In this document: positions 38,301 to 49,947 of the stretch, in pieces
How the letters are laid out: every line of letters starts with the position of its first letter
Numbering within the stretch: the stretch's first letter is position 1
From: Andrena cerasifolii
Lineage: Eukaryota > Arthropoda > Insecta > Hymenoptera > Andrenidae
Direction: 5' to 3'
DNA length: 64,000 nt
Assembly: GCF_050908995.1 (NCBI RefSeq)
Contig: NC_135124.1
Coordinates: forward strand, 6,510,001-6,574,000
Made by a program: the position numbers and the translations under genes
Notes under the pieces: generated by a model
What the model saw: only the letters and a program-made list of their open reading frames with translations
Databases searched by the model: none
What the model was told of the DNA's origin: nothing

Positions 38301-38769
38301 TCGTCGTTTCCTGCAGCACGATTTTTAGTGGGACGTGCAAACACACGGTCCACCCGCGTTCAAAGACATCCAGTCCTAGCTAGGGGCTCTGGTCCATTGT
38401 TACCTCGGACTTTTGTGGACCGTAGAACGGATTGTTTTCGAGCTCGCCGGCGACAGCTTTCATTTTGCCATTCAGGAAAATGCTGAATTTTTTTTCTACC
38501 ACCTCCGCGTCGGCCCAAAGTATGTGTTTCGTCCGCGAATCGGGTGCAACTTTCAGCCAGACGCGAGGGGCGTTCTCGACGATGGCTTTGGAATGGTAAT
38601 CAATGATTAATCATTGCTGACAGGTTGCAGGGTTTATCGGAATCTTGAGGAATAATGAATTGCGTTCTGGTGTATTTAGATATTTTTGTAAATTAGTTTT
38701 TCTGTAGTGGATTTCGAGGGAGATTGTTGAGGGTTGGAGTTGGGGGTTTAAGGGTTGAAGTGAATGGTA
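35387..38769. other. No gene seen; mixed non-coding DNA
   Basis: CpG-rich blocks lie at about 36040-36600 and 37900-38620, with AT-rich DNA between. 36575-36799 has a 74-codon frame without recognisable features. The repeated motif around 37020-37620 is listed separately. Confidence 0.5.
37019..37620. repeat. Dispersed GGAAATAAGYCCTTTTG motif, about seven copies
   Basis: Variants start near 37019, 37050, 37081, 37422, 37466, 37531 and 37602, several followed by a TTTCAGATTG- or TGAAAC-like tail. Spacing is irregular. It may be the remains of an element with subterminal repeats; no termini were found. Confidence 0.55.
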
Positions 38770-39060
38770 TGGGTTGTTTTTAACTGACTTCAGAAAGAGG
38801 AGGTTACTCAATTCGTCACGTATTTCATTGTGTATGTATGTTCGCGCATAACTTCCGCATAGGTGCATCGATTTCGACGATTTTTTTTTATTTGAAAGCG
38901 TATGAAGCGCCGGTGGTGCTATGTTTTTTTTATTATATTCTAGATACTCTGGAATTATCCGGAATTTCAGTTTTAATGTATGTTCGCGCATAATTTTGTA
39001 ACGCGTCGACCGATTTGCACGATTCTTTCGTTGTTATATGGAGTATGTTCCCCAATTAGT
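38770..39060. mobile_element. Degenerate insect-type dispersed repeat
   Basis: The sequence ACTGACTTCAGAAAGAGGAGG, followed by CAATTCGTC and two TATGTTCGCGCATAA blocks (38836 and 38980), is a text pattern familiar from abundant degenerate mobile repeats in insect genomes. Recognition rests on general memory of such repeats, not on a search. Confidence 0.5.
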
Positions 39061-39161
39061 ACCACAATAAATGTTTTTTAAACGACTTAAAACGAACATA
39101 AAAATTAAAAAATAATAATCTTTTTAAAAAAATAAAAAACCGTCTTTAAAGTTGCGCTAAA

Positions 39162-39360
39162 AAGAATTAAACAATTTTTTTTAGGTCGGTGCCAAAATAT
39201 AAACAAAATTAAATCAATTTCTAAACCTTTATCAATTATAGTCCATTAGCACACTTACGCCCGGGAATCAGAGCGCGCAAAAATTTAGTGGGACGTCACG
39301 CGTCCTGCCGATTTAATTTTCTTTCTATTTTGGCACCGACTTAAAAAAATATTTATTCTT
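39162..39360. repeat. Inverted repeat, about 52-bp arms
   Basis: 39162-39215 (with aggtcggtgccaaaatataa) pairs with 39310-39360. The loop holds a small GC-rich piece (TGGGACGTCACGCGTCCTGCC). Boundaries and TSD not resolved. It adjoins the degenerate repeat at 38770-39060 and may belong to the same element. Confidence 0.75.
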
Positions 39361-39365
39361 TGTAG

Positions 39366-42094
39366 CTTATCTTTGAACTTTTTTTTATATATTCTGTGGG
39401 GAGTGAATGAGATTTTCAGTGAAAGGAATTGGTAAAACGAGAATTGAAGTGAAATATTCTATGAAATTGTTTTTTGAAATAATTGATATAATGTGGAATT
39501 TTTTACAAGGCACTGCAATTTAACAAGATCAATATTTGCATGCGCTGTTGTGATTGTCTTATTGGTATAGGTAGGAACGATAGTGAATGTGGCAGTGTGA
39601 CATTATTTTTAATTTACCAGCATAATTCTGAGAGGTATGCGAAAGATATTCTCGAGTTTCGCGAATGTAACAAGATACTGCGAATTTATAAAATGTAAGA
39701 GGAAACATGGTTGGAACAAAGAGCGGGAATTATAATTACCCAATTACAGGGGGAACATCTTTTCCCTTCTTCGCGAAGGTTTCGTGGTATAAAAATCGCG
39801 GAAAAATAAATTACAAATGAAGAATATATAGAATTTTCAGTCGTGGAGTATTTGAAATTCTGGATGGAATAGTTCTGCACAGTTAATAATTACTATTAGT
39901 ATTGGCATTGCTAATATGTACCATGTGCCTGCATTAATATACATTTGCGCCTCATAGATTCGACAGTCTCGCAACATCTGCGACGGATCGATTAGTAATC
40001 ATTCATAACTGCTGAATGAGGCTGTCGATTGCGAGAGATACGTCCAAACTTAAATGCATTGCCTCCATGTCCATTAATTAACAAACAAATGCACGCCACT
40101 GGTAGATGCAATATTGCTCTACAAATAGTGGGAATTATTTAGAAATTTTGTATAACGAGGAGAATGAAATTATCCAGCATAGCGAAAGAACTAACAAATG
40201 AAGTAGATCAATTACTAATCAGTCGCTAATAATATTTCTAAGAAATAATAATAATACTTTAATCATATTGATTTAGAAATTCAGATTTACATACAGCATT
40301 CAACTGTCACCAAATTCTTTACTTCTGACACTTCAATATCCTGTCCTGCACAAAAATAGCTCGATTTCGTCTAAACTCACAGTCGCTAATAGTGATTTGC
40401 AATTAGTTAAGCTACGTGCTCTGCAATATACATTGCTAACCTACCACGATTCGTATAATAGGATCAAGCCTATTCAAGGGTATTCCGCACTCCTGCCTTA
40501 TTTAACTCTCCCACTTTGTTCTACGTTTATACAAAATGACTGAATCGCAGCCGAATTTCATGCCACGTTCGGTGCACCGTGACTGCACTTTGCGTGAAAC
40601 CGTATCGCGATACCTACGTGCCGGAAATTCCCGTTCGTCGAATTACGTTCCTTTCTAAATTTACGTTACTGTATCTGGCGTGTCTCGGATGGCATGCCGT
40701 GTTCCGAGCAGGGCTTTCGGGACCGCAAGCTACGAACTTTCCCGAAATCTTTGGCGGTATAACATTTGCGCGATTTAATGCAGCCAGAGTGACTGATTTA
40801 ACGGGGCGAACCGCTTATTTGGCCTGCGGTTAAACTAATTTGCTTTAATTATTCTGAACGAAAGTGCTCGCGAAACGTTCGAACATATTTCTAAACAGAA
40901 CCCTGCTTCCAGGTCCCGTCGAAAGCAAATGCAAATGGGTATCGTCATCTCTCACAAAATTAAATTTTAATCATTCATTAAACTACAACGTGATAAGCCT
41001 AATCTCCACAAATTGTTATGCCGGTTGCTGATTACTTTCATCGTAATATTTTCATATTCTCCAAATTTCCTGCGCAAATAACCACCCTGCCAGTCTTCTT
41101 CCATTCATTACTCGCCCACCGCGCTATCTCACCCGTTCCAAGGACGTTATCAATGTCCAGGGCGTCCGTCATCCCTGCGCATCGACTTCCTAATGAATCG
41201 CAGTGTCTCCAGCACGAGGAACAGATATCTGCGCCAATGATTAAAACGAATCCGTATAAATGGAGGAAACGAGTTCCGAGAAGCACGCTGCACCGTCTCG
41301 TCCTCTATCTGTTGCCGCTTTCAGAGTATCGACCTGAGCACAGATACGATCGAGAGACGGGCGTATTCACGCCAATGGCTGGCTGTTTTCTTCGTTTTCG
41401 TTCACGAAAATCCGGGAATACGCGGGTGGCACGGGGCGAGAGGGGGCGGGGGGAAGAAATGGGTGGACAGAAGCGACACACTAGTGAAATAAGTCAATAA
41501 CGCGAAACGTTCCGATGGCTCTCGGAGTCCGTTCCGATCTGCACCGTACTGCACGAATGAAAATATATCAGCGGGGTCAAAAGCGTCTTTAAGAGGCACT
41601 CACTCGGGGCGCAATGTCCATGAAATTGTCCCCCGCCGCGATAAATCTTTTTAAAAACGACCATCCCCTGTGCAAGTGTTTGCTTAGCTTGGAAGAATCG
41701 CTCGAAGGATTTCCCGCGGCTGTTTGGTAGTTGAATGGATTTCCCTTCCACTTCAAGTGTATTAATTCTGTAGCTTCTAGATTAATCTTTACAATTTGGA
41801 GAACAAAATCCGTGGCTCCCTTACGTTGAGGATTTTGTCATTTAAAATTATATTCACGGTAGGGGAAGTAATAATTTTGAGGGAAGTCAATCGTTGCAGT
41901 TTTCTAACTTCTCTTCCTCGAGGGGCAGTGCAACTCGCTGAAGATAAATTAGATAGCGATTCCTCCTTTCGAGTGTAGTTAAATAAAAACACAAACTTGT
42001 CGTGAATTTAATCATTTTGTAGCGACAGCAATAAATGCAGTAGCGCCTATCTCATTTTTCAATTTACTTGTTCACCCATCAAGAAACTAATACG
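39366..42094. other. No gene seen; AT-rich then CpG-rich DNA
   Basis: CpG-rich blocks lie at about 40560-40900 and 41150-41720. The 160-codon frame at 41018-41500 overlaps frames on the other strand and has no recognisable domain. Confidence 0.5.
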
Positions 42095-42096
42095 TA

Positions 42097-43094
42097 AGGG
42101 AGGACGGGGACAAACGTAACGGCGTCATGAAAGTAACACACCCTCTTCCACGAACATTTCCAAAACGTTTGCTTTACACAGTTACATATGCAAGCGAAAA
42201 TTGTTATTCAGATCATTCAGGTAAGTTTCTCCTGTTTTGGTGTTTTGTTAATATTCGTAGTTAAACTATAGATATTAAACCAATTATTTGCTAGAGCGTT
42301 CTTAGATAATGTCTTTAGAAGTTCCTGTAGTTGATTTCAACAAGCCTTGTATAATTTGTATGTTATAACAGTTCTATTCTGAAAAACATGGCTGGGGACA
42401 AAAGTAACACGTTACTCTGGGGATGAAAGTAACGTGTTACATGGGCGAGCAAAATTGCATACAGGATAGGAATCCTTCAGATGATAATGATTGTCTGTGT
42501 CTGGTTTGTTTGGACCCTTTCAGTGAAAGCTGTGCAAGTGGATCCAATGTCTAGATTTTAAGGGTTAGTCCAACGAAGACTGCACCATGGGTGATCTTCA
42601 CTACGTATGTCATAATTTCAATTCGGAGTATGTAAAATTTAATACCTATCATTCCACTAAATACACAATACCAAAGAAATGTCCGAAGCTGGTTATGCTT
42701 TCTACCTTTCGTTATTTAAAATTTATTTGTTTTTATCGTCACTTAAAATATGTGTATTTAAATGTTTTTTTCTATCGTTTTTTGTTTTATAATAAAAAAT
42801 CCTATTTTGCGTTGGAAGAAGCGTTTTACTTAATTTTCCTCAAAATAATTAGTGTCACTTTCGCCCCCACCGTATGTTACTTTCGTCCTACCCCTGCAGG
42901 ACAAAAGTAACAACGACAGTCACTGCGAAAAAATGCCATAACTCTTTGACTACTTATCACGTAAAGCTGAATCTGGGCCCAAATGATAGGCCAAGAAACA
43001 TACTATCTGAGGTATAATTGTCATTTTTATACCTTTAGAAGGTAATTGTAGGCTAGGCCGAATGTAAAAATGTTATTTTGTCCCCGCTCTCCCC
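42097..43094. mobile_element. TA-flanked element with GGGACAAA..GTAAC repeats
   Basis: The left end (agggaggacggggacaaacg) and the reverse complement of the right end (ggggagagcggggacaaaat) match after one offset. TA lies at 42095-42096 and 43095-43096. The terminal text recurs inside (GGGGACAAAAGTAAC near 42396; GGACAAAAGTAAC near 42899, with an inverted copy near 42872). No transposase frame. Confidence 0.85.
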
Positions 43095-43096
43095 TA

Positions 43097-44410
43097 CATC
43101 GTTACTTCATCTTCCACCCCACAACCACCCTAATCTTCGTGTACTTCAAAAATATCGGACAACAGCCACCAGGACGAATCAAACCACTGATCCCGGCAGA
43201 CCCAACTCTCCCCGTGGCAGACACGGCTGTGTATCCATTTAATATCGCGAAATTGTGTCAGCAGAGCTACTCGTTCCGCCCTTCTTACTCACTTTGCCCT
43301 ATTACACTGCTAAGCACGGCCAGGAGTGCTGAAAGAACGAGACATTAATTACATTAGAATGAAACGCGCTTGCTCGCCCGGACACTTGGTCCCAGCAAGA
43401 ATTCTCTAGCGAGTAAACGAGCCAACGGAGCAAAGCCAGGAACGCGAATTCTCTTAACCCCGCGCATTGTCGGCGCCGTTACAAACGGACGCGGTAAAAT
43501 TGCCTGGAAAAAGAAAATCTTCCCTCTCGGCCGGCCTGAACACGCTTTGCGCTTTAAACGCTACGCTTCAGGTACCGGTAAACATTCCCGCGCGAAAGCC
43601 TGGAGAGGGCCAGGTTAATTACGAGAAGACGAGGAAGCGATGCACTTTCCGTCACGGTCACTCACTTCTGCGGGCTAAAGGATCGCGACGCCGCCCGAAA
43701 CACGAAACCCTTTCACCGCCCCTTTGTCCCTCCGTCGCGGCCAAATAAAATATTCCCTTTCGTGCCATTAAATCCTTTATACGTTTCACTTAGCTTTCTA
43801 CTTTGAGCACATTCTCGTTACCGTGGCGGAGGAAAGGAGGGACGGACTTTGCCGAATTGTATCAAACGGCGGGGATGAAGCCTGTTCCTATAGACACGGA
43901 GCGGGCGGGATCCTCCGTTAGGCAGGTTAGGTGACGCACCATGGCCGGAAATACGAATTCTCTTTACTCCTCCATTGTCCGCCGCGCTGCAATGGGGGTA
44001 TATTTGCTCTCCTGAGAAAGTAAACGCCGGAGCTTTTCATACGCGCGCGACTCGCAGCGCTAACCCAATTTTCGCGGGACGTAGCTAGCGGAGGTTCGGC
44101 GGCCACGTATTCGCAGAGGGACGGTTGTTTGCTTTGGTGCACGCCTCCGCGCCGCTGGGTCTGTTATGTAAAATATTGGCGAAGATTGGAAATGTCTGGC
44201 TTGAAATGGAGCGTTGCCGATGGTTGAAATGATGCCGCTCGGGTGGAGAACCGATCATGCTGCTCGAGAATGTCTTCTGTTGATTCTGTTGTTTCGAGAT
44301 GTTTGTTTAGAGAACTTATGTTTCTGGAGAAAGAGAAAATAAGATTTATGATGATTGTACGGTTGAAAGTGAAATCACTCGCCAGAGAATTTCGGCCAAA
44401 AATTCATCAC
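43097..44410. other. No gene seen; CpG-rich block
   Basis: 43180-44160 is CpG-rich and has several open frames of 70-93 codons in different phases. None shows a domain or splice context. Confidence 0.5.
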
Positions 44411-44413
44411 TCA

Positions 44414-44912
44414 CAAGGGGAGGACACCATACGGTGGACACCGATTTTGTTGAGACTTGGCACGATGGATCTATGTCAAAAATAATAATTGAATATTTAT
44501 AATTCCTTAATAATTGAGATATTTACGTGGAAATTAAAAATTTCATAGTGGCCGTGGGGTTTTAATGGGTAAAAATCCCACACTACCCTGGCGCCCCCGG
44601 CGGATTCCCCTCTGAAAAAGTCGAGGAGCCTTTTGAAGATTTCCCCAAGTTAAAAAAAAAATTATAAAAAGAGTAATTATTAAAAAAAAATGTATAAAGT
44701 GTTTTTAACGTGAAGACATCTTCAAAAGGCACCCCGACGCCTTCAGAAGGGATCTCCCGGAGGTGGGGGCAGGGTCGTGTGGGGTTTTGTCCCACTAAAA
44801 CCCCACGGCCACTATGAATTTTTTTCGGACACCTATTTACTTATTTTCGACATAGATCCATCGTGCCAAGGCTCATCAAAATCGGTGTCTACCACATGGT
44901 GCCCTCCCCTTG
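44414..44912. mobile_element. CAAGGGGAGG foldback element, copy 2, TCA TSD
   Basis: It shares termini and interior order with 16684-17222, including GTGGGATTTTTACCC-like and GGCACCCCGACGCC blocks. TCA flanks both ends (44411-44413 and 44913-44915). The left arm has more substitutions than in copy 1 (for example catacggtggac against catgtggtagac), so this copy is more diverged or from another subfamily. No coding capacity. Confidence 0.9.
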
Positions 44913-44915
44913 TCA

Positions 44916-46029
44916 GTCTACAGTAACCCCTCAATTCTGAGGTAAGCACTGAGCGTAATTCTTTCACGAAATTGATCTGTTAGAACCTTCTGAATTTCTA
45001 CCAACATAAGCGAAGCAGAGTAACTGACGGAACGCTAGGTTCCCCGCATTCTTTCTGCAAAGAGGGTAGCATATATTCCGAAAGTCATATAGAAGGTACA
45101 AAACGATATATTCTTAAACGAGGTACGAAGAACGCCCGAGCAATACGATATTGCGCAAGGTGGAGGTATTGTGTAGTCGCGAAATCTGGGATTCGCTATT
45201 CGAAACACGTGCAAGCTTCGGCGGAGCGACGTCGTCGTCAGAGAACGGCGTGGCATCCAGTTTTATAGCTGGAACAAAGTTGTCTAGACGAAAGGACGAA
45301 GCGTGGAAGTAGGGCGAAAGGTACACAGGCCTCGTAACGAAGTTTTCAAAGACAACATCGGGTCTGATATCTAACGAGTTCATTCCACTTCGATGCCGCG
45401 GCAAAAACTGCAAGTGGAGATCTCTATCCACTCCTATCTCCCCGATCCAGCCCTCTATCTTCGTCTCGTGCCCACTCCAAGCACTGGCAACTAATCCGCA
45501 AAACGTGAAAGAACCCTCTCGTGCGTTACTCGGCCAAGCCCGGTGGATTTTAATTTTATAAAGAATTATTGGGAAACGGGTAGTGTACTTTGACTGTTCG
45601 AGTGCCTCTCATCACGGATCCTGTATTCCGCGCTTGCTTTTTCTACATTGAACACGTACCTAGGGATAATAAAAGCTTCGTGGGATCTGCGAAACCAGAA
45701 GCTTGCTTTTCCAACCGTAAACATTATTTCTCTATCTTTCCAAGTTGCAATCTTCAGTCTACTGCTCTGAACTTCCGAGTGAAAGTATCATCAAAATTTA
45801 GAAGCCCTTTTCGTGCATGTAAATACAGAAATCTATTATAGTCTGGTTAGATATATAGAAGATTTATAAAAATTGACACTCACTACATCTGTCACAAGTA
45901 AAGGATAACAACGAAATAGAAAAGAGCGTCTATAAATCTATATTTTCAGTTTCACTCTCTCAAGTAGATATACAGTATACACGTCAATTTTGCTGCAAAC
46001 ATTATTTTCTTTTCGTTTAGAAAATAGTG
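44916..46029. other. No recognised gene; intron-like DNA downstream of the large exon
   Basis: A minus-strand frame at 45114-45431 (105 codons) is open, with acidic and aliphatic runs. No acceptor and donor pair frames it and it matches nothing I recognise. The rest is unremarkable. Confidence 0.4.
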
Positions 46030-46405
46030 CACCTGTGTCTGTTACCTTATAACTCAGGAACTAATAGACTAATTTCGATGCGGTTTTTTAACCTGTAGCA
46101 CAATTCTCGGGGAAAGTTCTGGATTATTTAACATTCTCGATTTGCAAGCAGGGGTGCTACTAGAGCCAAAAACAAGGATTGAAGATAATCTTTGACTGTG
46201 AGTAGAGTTGTTAATTGTTTTACTTGCGCAATGATGGCTGTAGATGAGGCGTAGCTTTATCTGTTTGTAGTTGTCAACTGTTTTACCAATTCAAACCCCT
46301 ACGTTGCTGATTTATTCACAATATATTATAACCTATTTTCGTGTAGGAATTAAAATTTGATTCGCAACATAAAATTGCCCGCGCGAGGGCGGGTACATCA
46401 GCTAG
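46030..46405 (+). mobile_element. Helitron-like element end within the first intron
   Basis: The 3' end carries a GC-rich hairpin (CCCGCGCGAGGGCGGG), then TACATCAG, CTAG and T, the classical Helitron 3' layout. Upstream text such as TAACTCAGGAACTAATAGAC and GATGCGGTTTTTTAA is typical of non-autonomous Helitron-group repeats in insects (from general knowledge). The 5' end was not located precisely. It lies 93 bases downstream of the large exon's donor. Confidence 0.65.
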
Positions 46406-46497
46406 TATGTACACAAATCGTAACGTTACTAATATTCACACCGCTACGTCGTGCAAAACAGTGGTCCATGCAACCTACGATTGTCTTTGGTTCTCTT

Positions 46498-46499
46498 AC
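46498..46499 (-). other. Splice donor ending the large exon
   Basis: On the minus strand the sequence reads CAGAG/GTAAGAG, close to the metazoan consensus. It falls immediately after the SPESE-coding sequence and leaves the frame in phase 0. Reading past it gives 33 more codons of unlike character that run into a Helitron-like end, which supports the donor as the true exon boundary. Confidence 0.85.
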
Positions 46500-49400
46500 C
46501 TCTGATTCCGGCGATTGAACGATTAGAGACGTTCTCGGTGGCTTCTCCGGTGGCACCTTCTTCAAGGTACCGGTGAATGAAACCGCAGAAACGCCACTTG
46601 GCGACGCCGAAGCACCCTCGTGGCCGTCGATCTGGCATTGAAGTCGATGGAACTGCGAGAACGAAGTACGTGACGCGTCAGCGCGCTCGAATTGTGAGAG
46701 ACACGGCAGCGGCATCTGTGACATGTTCGGTATCTGAATAGAATTCGGGTCGTTGGTGTCGTGTTGAAGCCTGGGCGATAGCTTCTCGCAGACAGATGAT
46801 TGGCAGGATTGATGATTAGAGTTCTGTGAATAGGAAGCGGTCAATAACGTTTGATGATGACTGTGCGACGGATACTGGCTCTGCGACGGGCAAGTCTTAT
46901 CTGCCTGCTCCTGGTGGTTAGAGAGAGAGTTGGACTGGATCTGATGTATCTCGCTCCCCATTGGATGCTGCTGGAAATCTGTGGATCTTTGCAACTTATC
47001 ACTTAACAGATTCTGCGCCTGCAAACTCTGCAGGCGTGCCTGCAAGTCGCTCTGTTGATGTTGGAACTGCGCTACTTTGTCTAGAATTTGATTCTGGTTC
47101 TGCAGACACTGTATCTTCGCTTGGAGATCGCTCTGCTGGCGTTCGAACTGGCTGAGCTTCTCCGAAATTAAATCGAGGCTTCGTTGATTCTGCATCTGTT
47201 GCTGCTGGGCCTGGGCAGTGTCTGCCTTCTCGGTCTGCGTATCCAGCTGGCATTGAAGATTCTCCGTTTGACTTTTACTATGAGTCAATAAATTGTTGGA
47301 GGCGTAACTCTTACGATGGCTATGGATTATGTGATCTACTTGATCGATGGGTTTGTTTAAATTCGCGTCGCCGAAATCAGTCACCACTGTCAATACCGTC
47401 TTGGTGTCTAATTTCGCCTCGCTGAGGGCTGGATATTGGTGGCAGATGCCTGGGCTGGCTCTCTGAGAGGTGACCGTGCTAACAGCTGGCCCAAGGTTCG
47501 CCACCGAGCCACTGATGGGCTGATCGTCGAACTCCTTCCTCGACAGTTCCATGTGTTTCGTTAAGTCTGCGCTCACGTGCCGCAAATGACGTCGCTGCTC
47601 CATTATCGTGCTCTGACTAATGTTGGGCAGCGGCTGGAAGGCTGACTGTGTCATCCTCGTGTCTTTACGATCCTCTACCTGATGCAGGGGTCTGCAGTCC
47701 CTCCTCTCTTCAGACTGATTCCGTGACCGCGGACTAGTAGACAGTATCTGGCTCTGCATCATGTTCTTCTCGTGCTCCTGCCGTTGCCTCTGCTCGGCCC
47801 ATATAGCCAGCTCCTGCCTGGTCTTTTCGAAATTTTGATTCACGAACGACGGACTCTTTTGTCCACCCCGATCCGCGGACGCCTCTCGGATCGGCACGAA
47901 TGGCATCGGTGATCTTCGGACATCCTCCATTCTCTTCCCCTCTATGGTCATAGGCGATCTCCTATGCTCGTCGAAGTAATCGGATCGCCTGTTTTCTTGC
48001 GGCATCGCTACTCTTTGATTAGGGCTCACGTTACCCCATTCGGGCTTTCTGTCAGCCCCTATGCTCTTCCTATTTTCTTGTCTCGTATCAAAAGCCATTG
48101 GCGATACTCTTAAGCTCGTATCCAGCCGCCTTTGATCAGGCGGATACACTTGATTGGCTTCCACTCGCTTCGGCTCGGCCATATTGCCGGCCTTCCTTCC
48201 CGCTATCAATATTTCCTGGTTCCCATCGCCAGGAAACGCGCAAGTGATCGTGTCGCCCCGACGTGGGAACACGGACGTGACGTCCACGGAAATAGATTTT
48301 CTGTGCTCGGGCCTGGCCACGTACAGGCCACAGTCCGCCGCCACGGCATCGCACAATTTTTCTCGCCCGGGCGGATCTCCGTTCGTATCAACGTACAGCC
48401 CGTCCTGTCGCGTCCTCGGCGTTTGATTGATGGCGGACAGGTATCGTCTGTCCTGGCCGTCCGTGATTATCTGCGTGCCCTGCACGATTATGGCCCCGTC
48501 GCTGCGATGTATCTGCTCCTGCGGAGGATTCTGATTCGGATCGTACTTTGGCTTCTGCATCCCCGCGACATCAACGCTCGCAGATTTCCTGTGACCGCTG
48601 TCATGCGTGATCTTCGAGTTACCCCGCGGCGGGACCATGGGTTTCGGCCCACGGCTCGGCCTATCGGTCGTCGACATCGGGATCCCGTGAGCCACGTTCT
48701 GCGCAATAGGCTGAATGATCGGCTGCGCCTGGTACTGTCCCAATTCCTGAGAGAATCTCTGCGTGTTCGGTGATTGCTGGCCAAACTGCTGACTCGGATA
48801 GATTCCTGCGTGAGGGTTATACGGGACTGCGTTTATGACCGTCTGAGGGTACTGGCTGTAGGGGTACTGAGGCTGTGTACCGAACTGAGCGTAGCCGGGT
48901 GGCTGCGGGACGACCACGCCCGAGAAGTACGGTGGCTGAGGACTCGCTGACTGAGACTGTATCTGCGATCCGTGCTGCACAGTCACATACTGACCTTGGC
49001 CAGTGAACACTGGGTTCGTTGTGCCACCCTGGTATAACGCAGGGTCTCTGAAAGTGACGTCTCTAGTCACGTAGCCAGCCCTCTCAGCGAACTGCGCCTG
49101 CTGAGGGTACAGTTGAGGTCTGACTTCGAACTGGCTTCGTATCTGGGTGTACTGAGCTTGATCGTAGTCCGGCATGAACTGGGGCTGAGCTTGGACTGGT
49201 AAGGTTTGAGTGCTGGTTTGGGACACGTGCTGTGTCCTCTCGACCCCAGCTTTTTCTTGAGCGTATTGATGCGGAGGAAGCTGGCCAGTCGGTGGGTGCC
49301 TGTCTTCAGGGACACCCACCATGGATTGCCTCCTACCAGCCGCATACTGGCCCGTCTGCTGGGCCTGCTGCTGTTGCTCCAGACTTTGCCCAACCGGCTG

Positions 49401-49601
49401 ATTCTGCTGAGCCTTGTCCTGGGAGAACCTGTCGTACTCCATAGTTCGATTCTCGAAGCCGTTCGACAGATCCTGCTTGGCCTTGACAGCAGGCGGCTCG
49501 GCGCGGCCGTTGTGACACGTCGTCTGCTGACTCTCCGTCGTTTGTCCAGCCTGATTCTGCTCCTGGCTATCGTTCACACCTCCCGACCCGGACTGCGACA
49601 T
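46500..49601 (-). CDS. Large 5' coding exon of an unrecognised Q-rich scaffold-like protein (partial gene)
   Basis: Open for 1,034 codons, far beyond chance. The ATG at 49601 is the first in frame after a TAA and has A at -3. The exon ends at a consensus donor, CAGAG/GTAAGAG, in phase 0, so more exons must follow. No signal peptide or membrane segment is seen. Residues from about 70 to 310 are Q/P/Y-rich and low in complexity, including QQQQ near 72. Basic phosphosite-like motifs follow: HRKSASVDV (about 337), HRKSISVDV (about 432), ENRKSIGAD (about 508) and SHRKSYASN (about 760). A charged stretch, RQELAIWAEQRQRQEHEKN, lies near 590-607. A Q-rich coiled coil at about 800-875 contains two copies of a QxxQQSDLQA(K/R) unit. 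The exon ends with KKVPPEKPPRTSLIVQSPES, which resembles an SH3 ligand. A cytoplasmic adaptor or cytoskeletal scaffold is an inference from this make-up. I do not recognise the family. Confidence 0.88.
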
Positions 49602-49947
49602 GCTGGCGGCTCCCACCGACGGTCGTCCGCCGATGTAGCCGAGAATTCGCCCCAATCCGCACACCGTGACGACTTACCGAGCGACTCTCTGTTGGAAATC
49701 TAGATCCTGGCTCGGACGCAATCACCCTGGATCGCGTTTTTACGCCTCGTAGATTCCGCTGGGTCGACTCGAGGCATGTAAACGTCGATGCGATGTCGCT
49801 TGTCCACTCGTCGATGGCTGTCCTGTAATCCTTGTCGACCTCCTTTTTCACTGTACCCCTCCGCGCGGACGTAGAGTCGCAAGGAGGACAGGCTATCGAC
49901 TTCTTCACTTTACAGTAATCTCCTCGCCAGACATCAACGATATTCGA
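49602..49947 (-). promoter_or_regulatory. 5' leader or alternative upstream exon of the Q-rich gene
   Basis: This stretch lies directly upstream of the start ATG. It holds a nine-codon upstream ORF (49905-49934, ATG to TGA). A different frame stays open without an ATG for 90 codons (49678-49947) and ends exactly at a consensus donor, TCG/GTAAGT (GT at 49676-49677), in phase 0. It is either 5' UTR with an alternative donor, or an internal coding exon of a longer isoform. The upstream limit shows only a weak acceptor. No TATA box is evident, and I could not place a transcription start. Confidence 0.45.
49676..49677 (-). other. Splice donor in the leader
   Basis: The minus strand reads CGCTCG/GTAAGTCG, a strong donor match 75 bases upstream of the start codon. 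If used, it would skip the start ATG at 49601 unless joined to an acceptor before it. No convincing polypyrimidine acceptor lies between 49676 and 49601. It may therefore mark an alternative isoform that bypasses the large exon's own start. Confidence 0.5.

Noticed and set aside
41018..41500. 160-codon plus-strand open frame
   Set aside because: The ATG frame crosses from AT-rich into CpG-rich DNA with no change in character expected of an exon, and no recognised domain.
45114..45431. 105-codon minus-strand frame as a possible second exon of the Q-rich gene
   Set aside because: It is on the right strand and in the right place, but no acceptor and donor pair frames it and its content is unlike the first exon. 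Left as unsupported.
48132..48773. 213-codon plus-strand open frame
   Set aside because: It is antisense to the strongly coding minus-strand exon. Q- and R-rich codons read backwards leave few stops, and the translation shows no domain.
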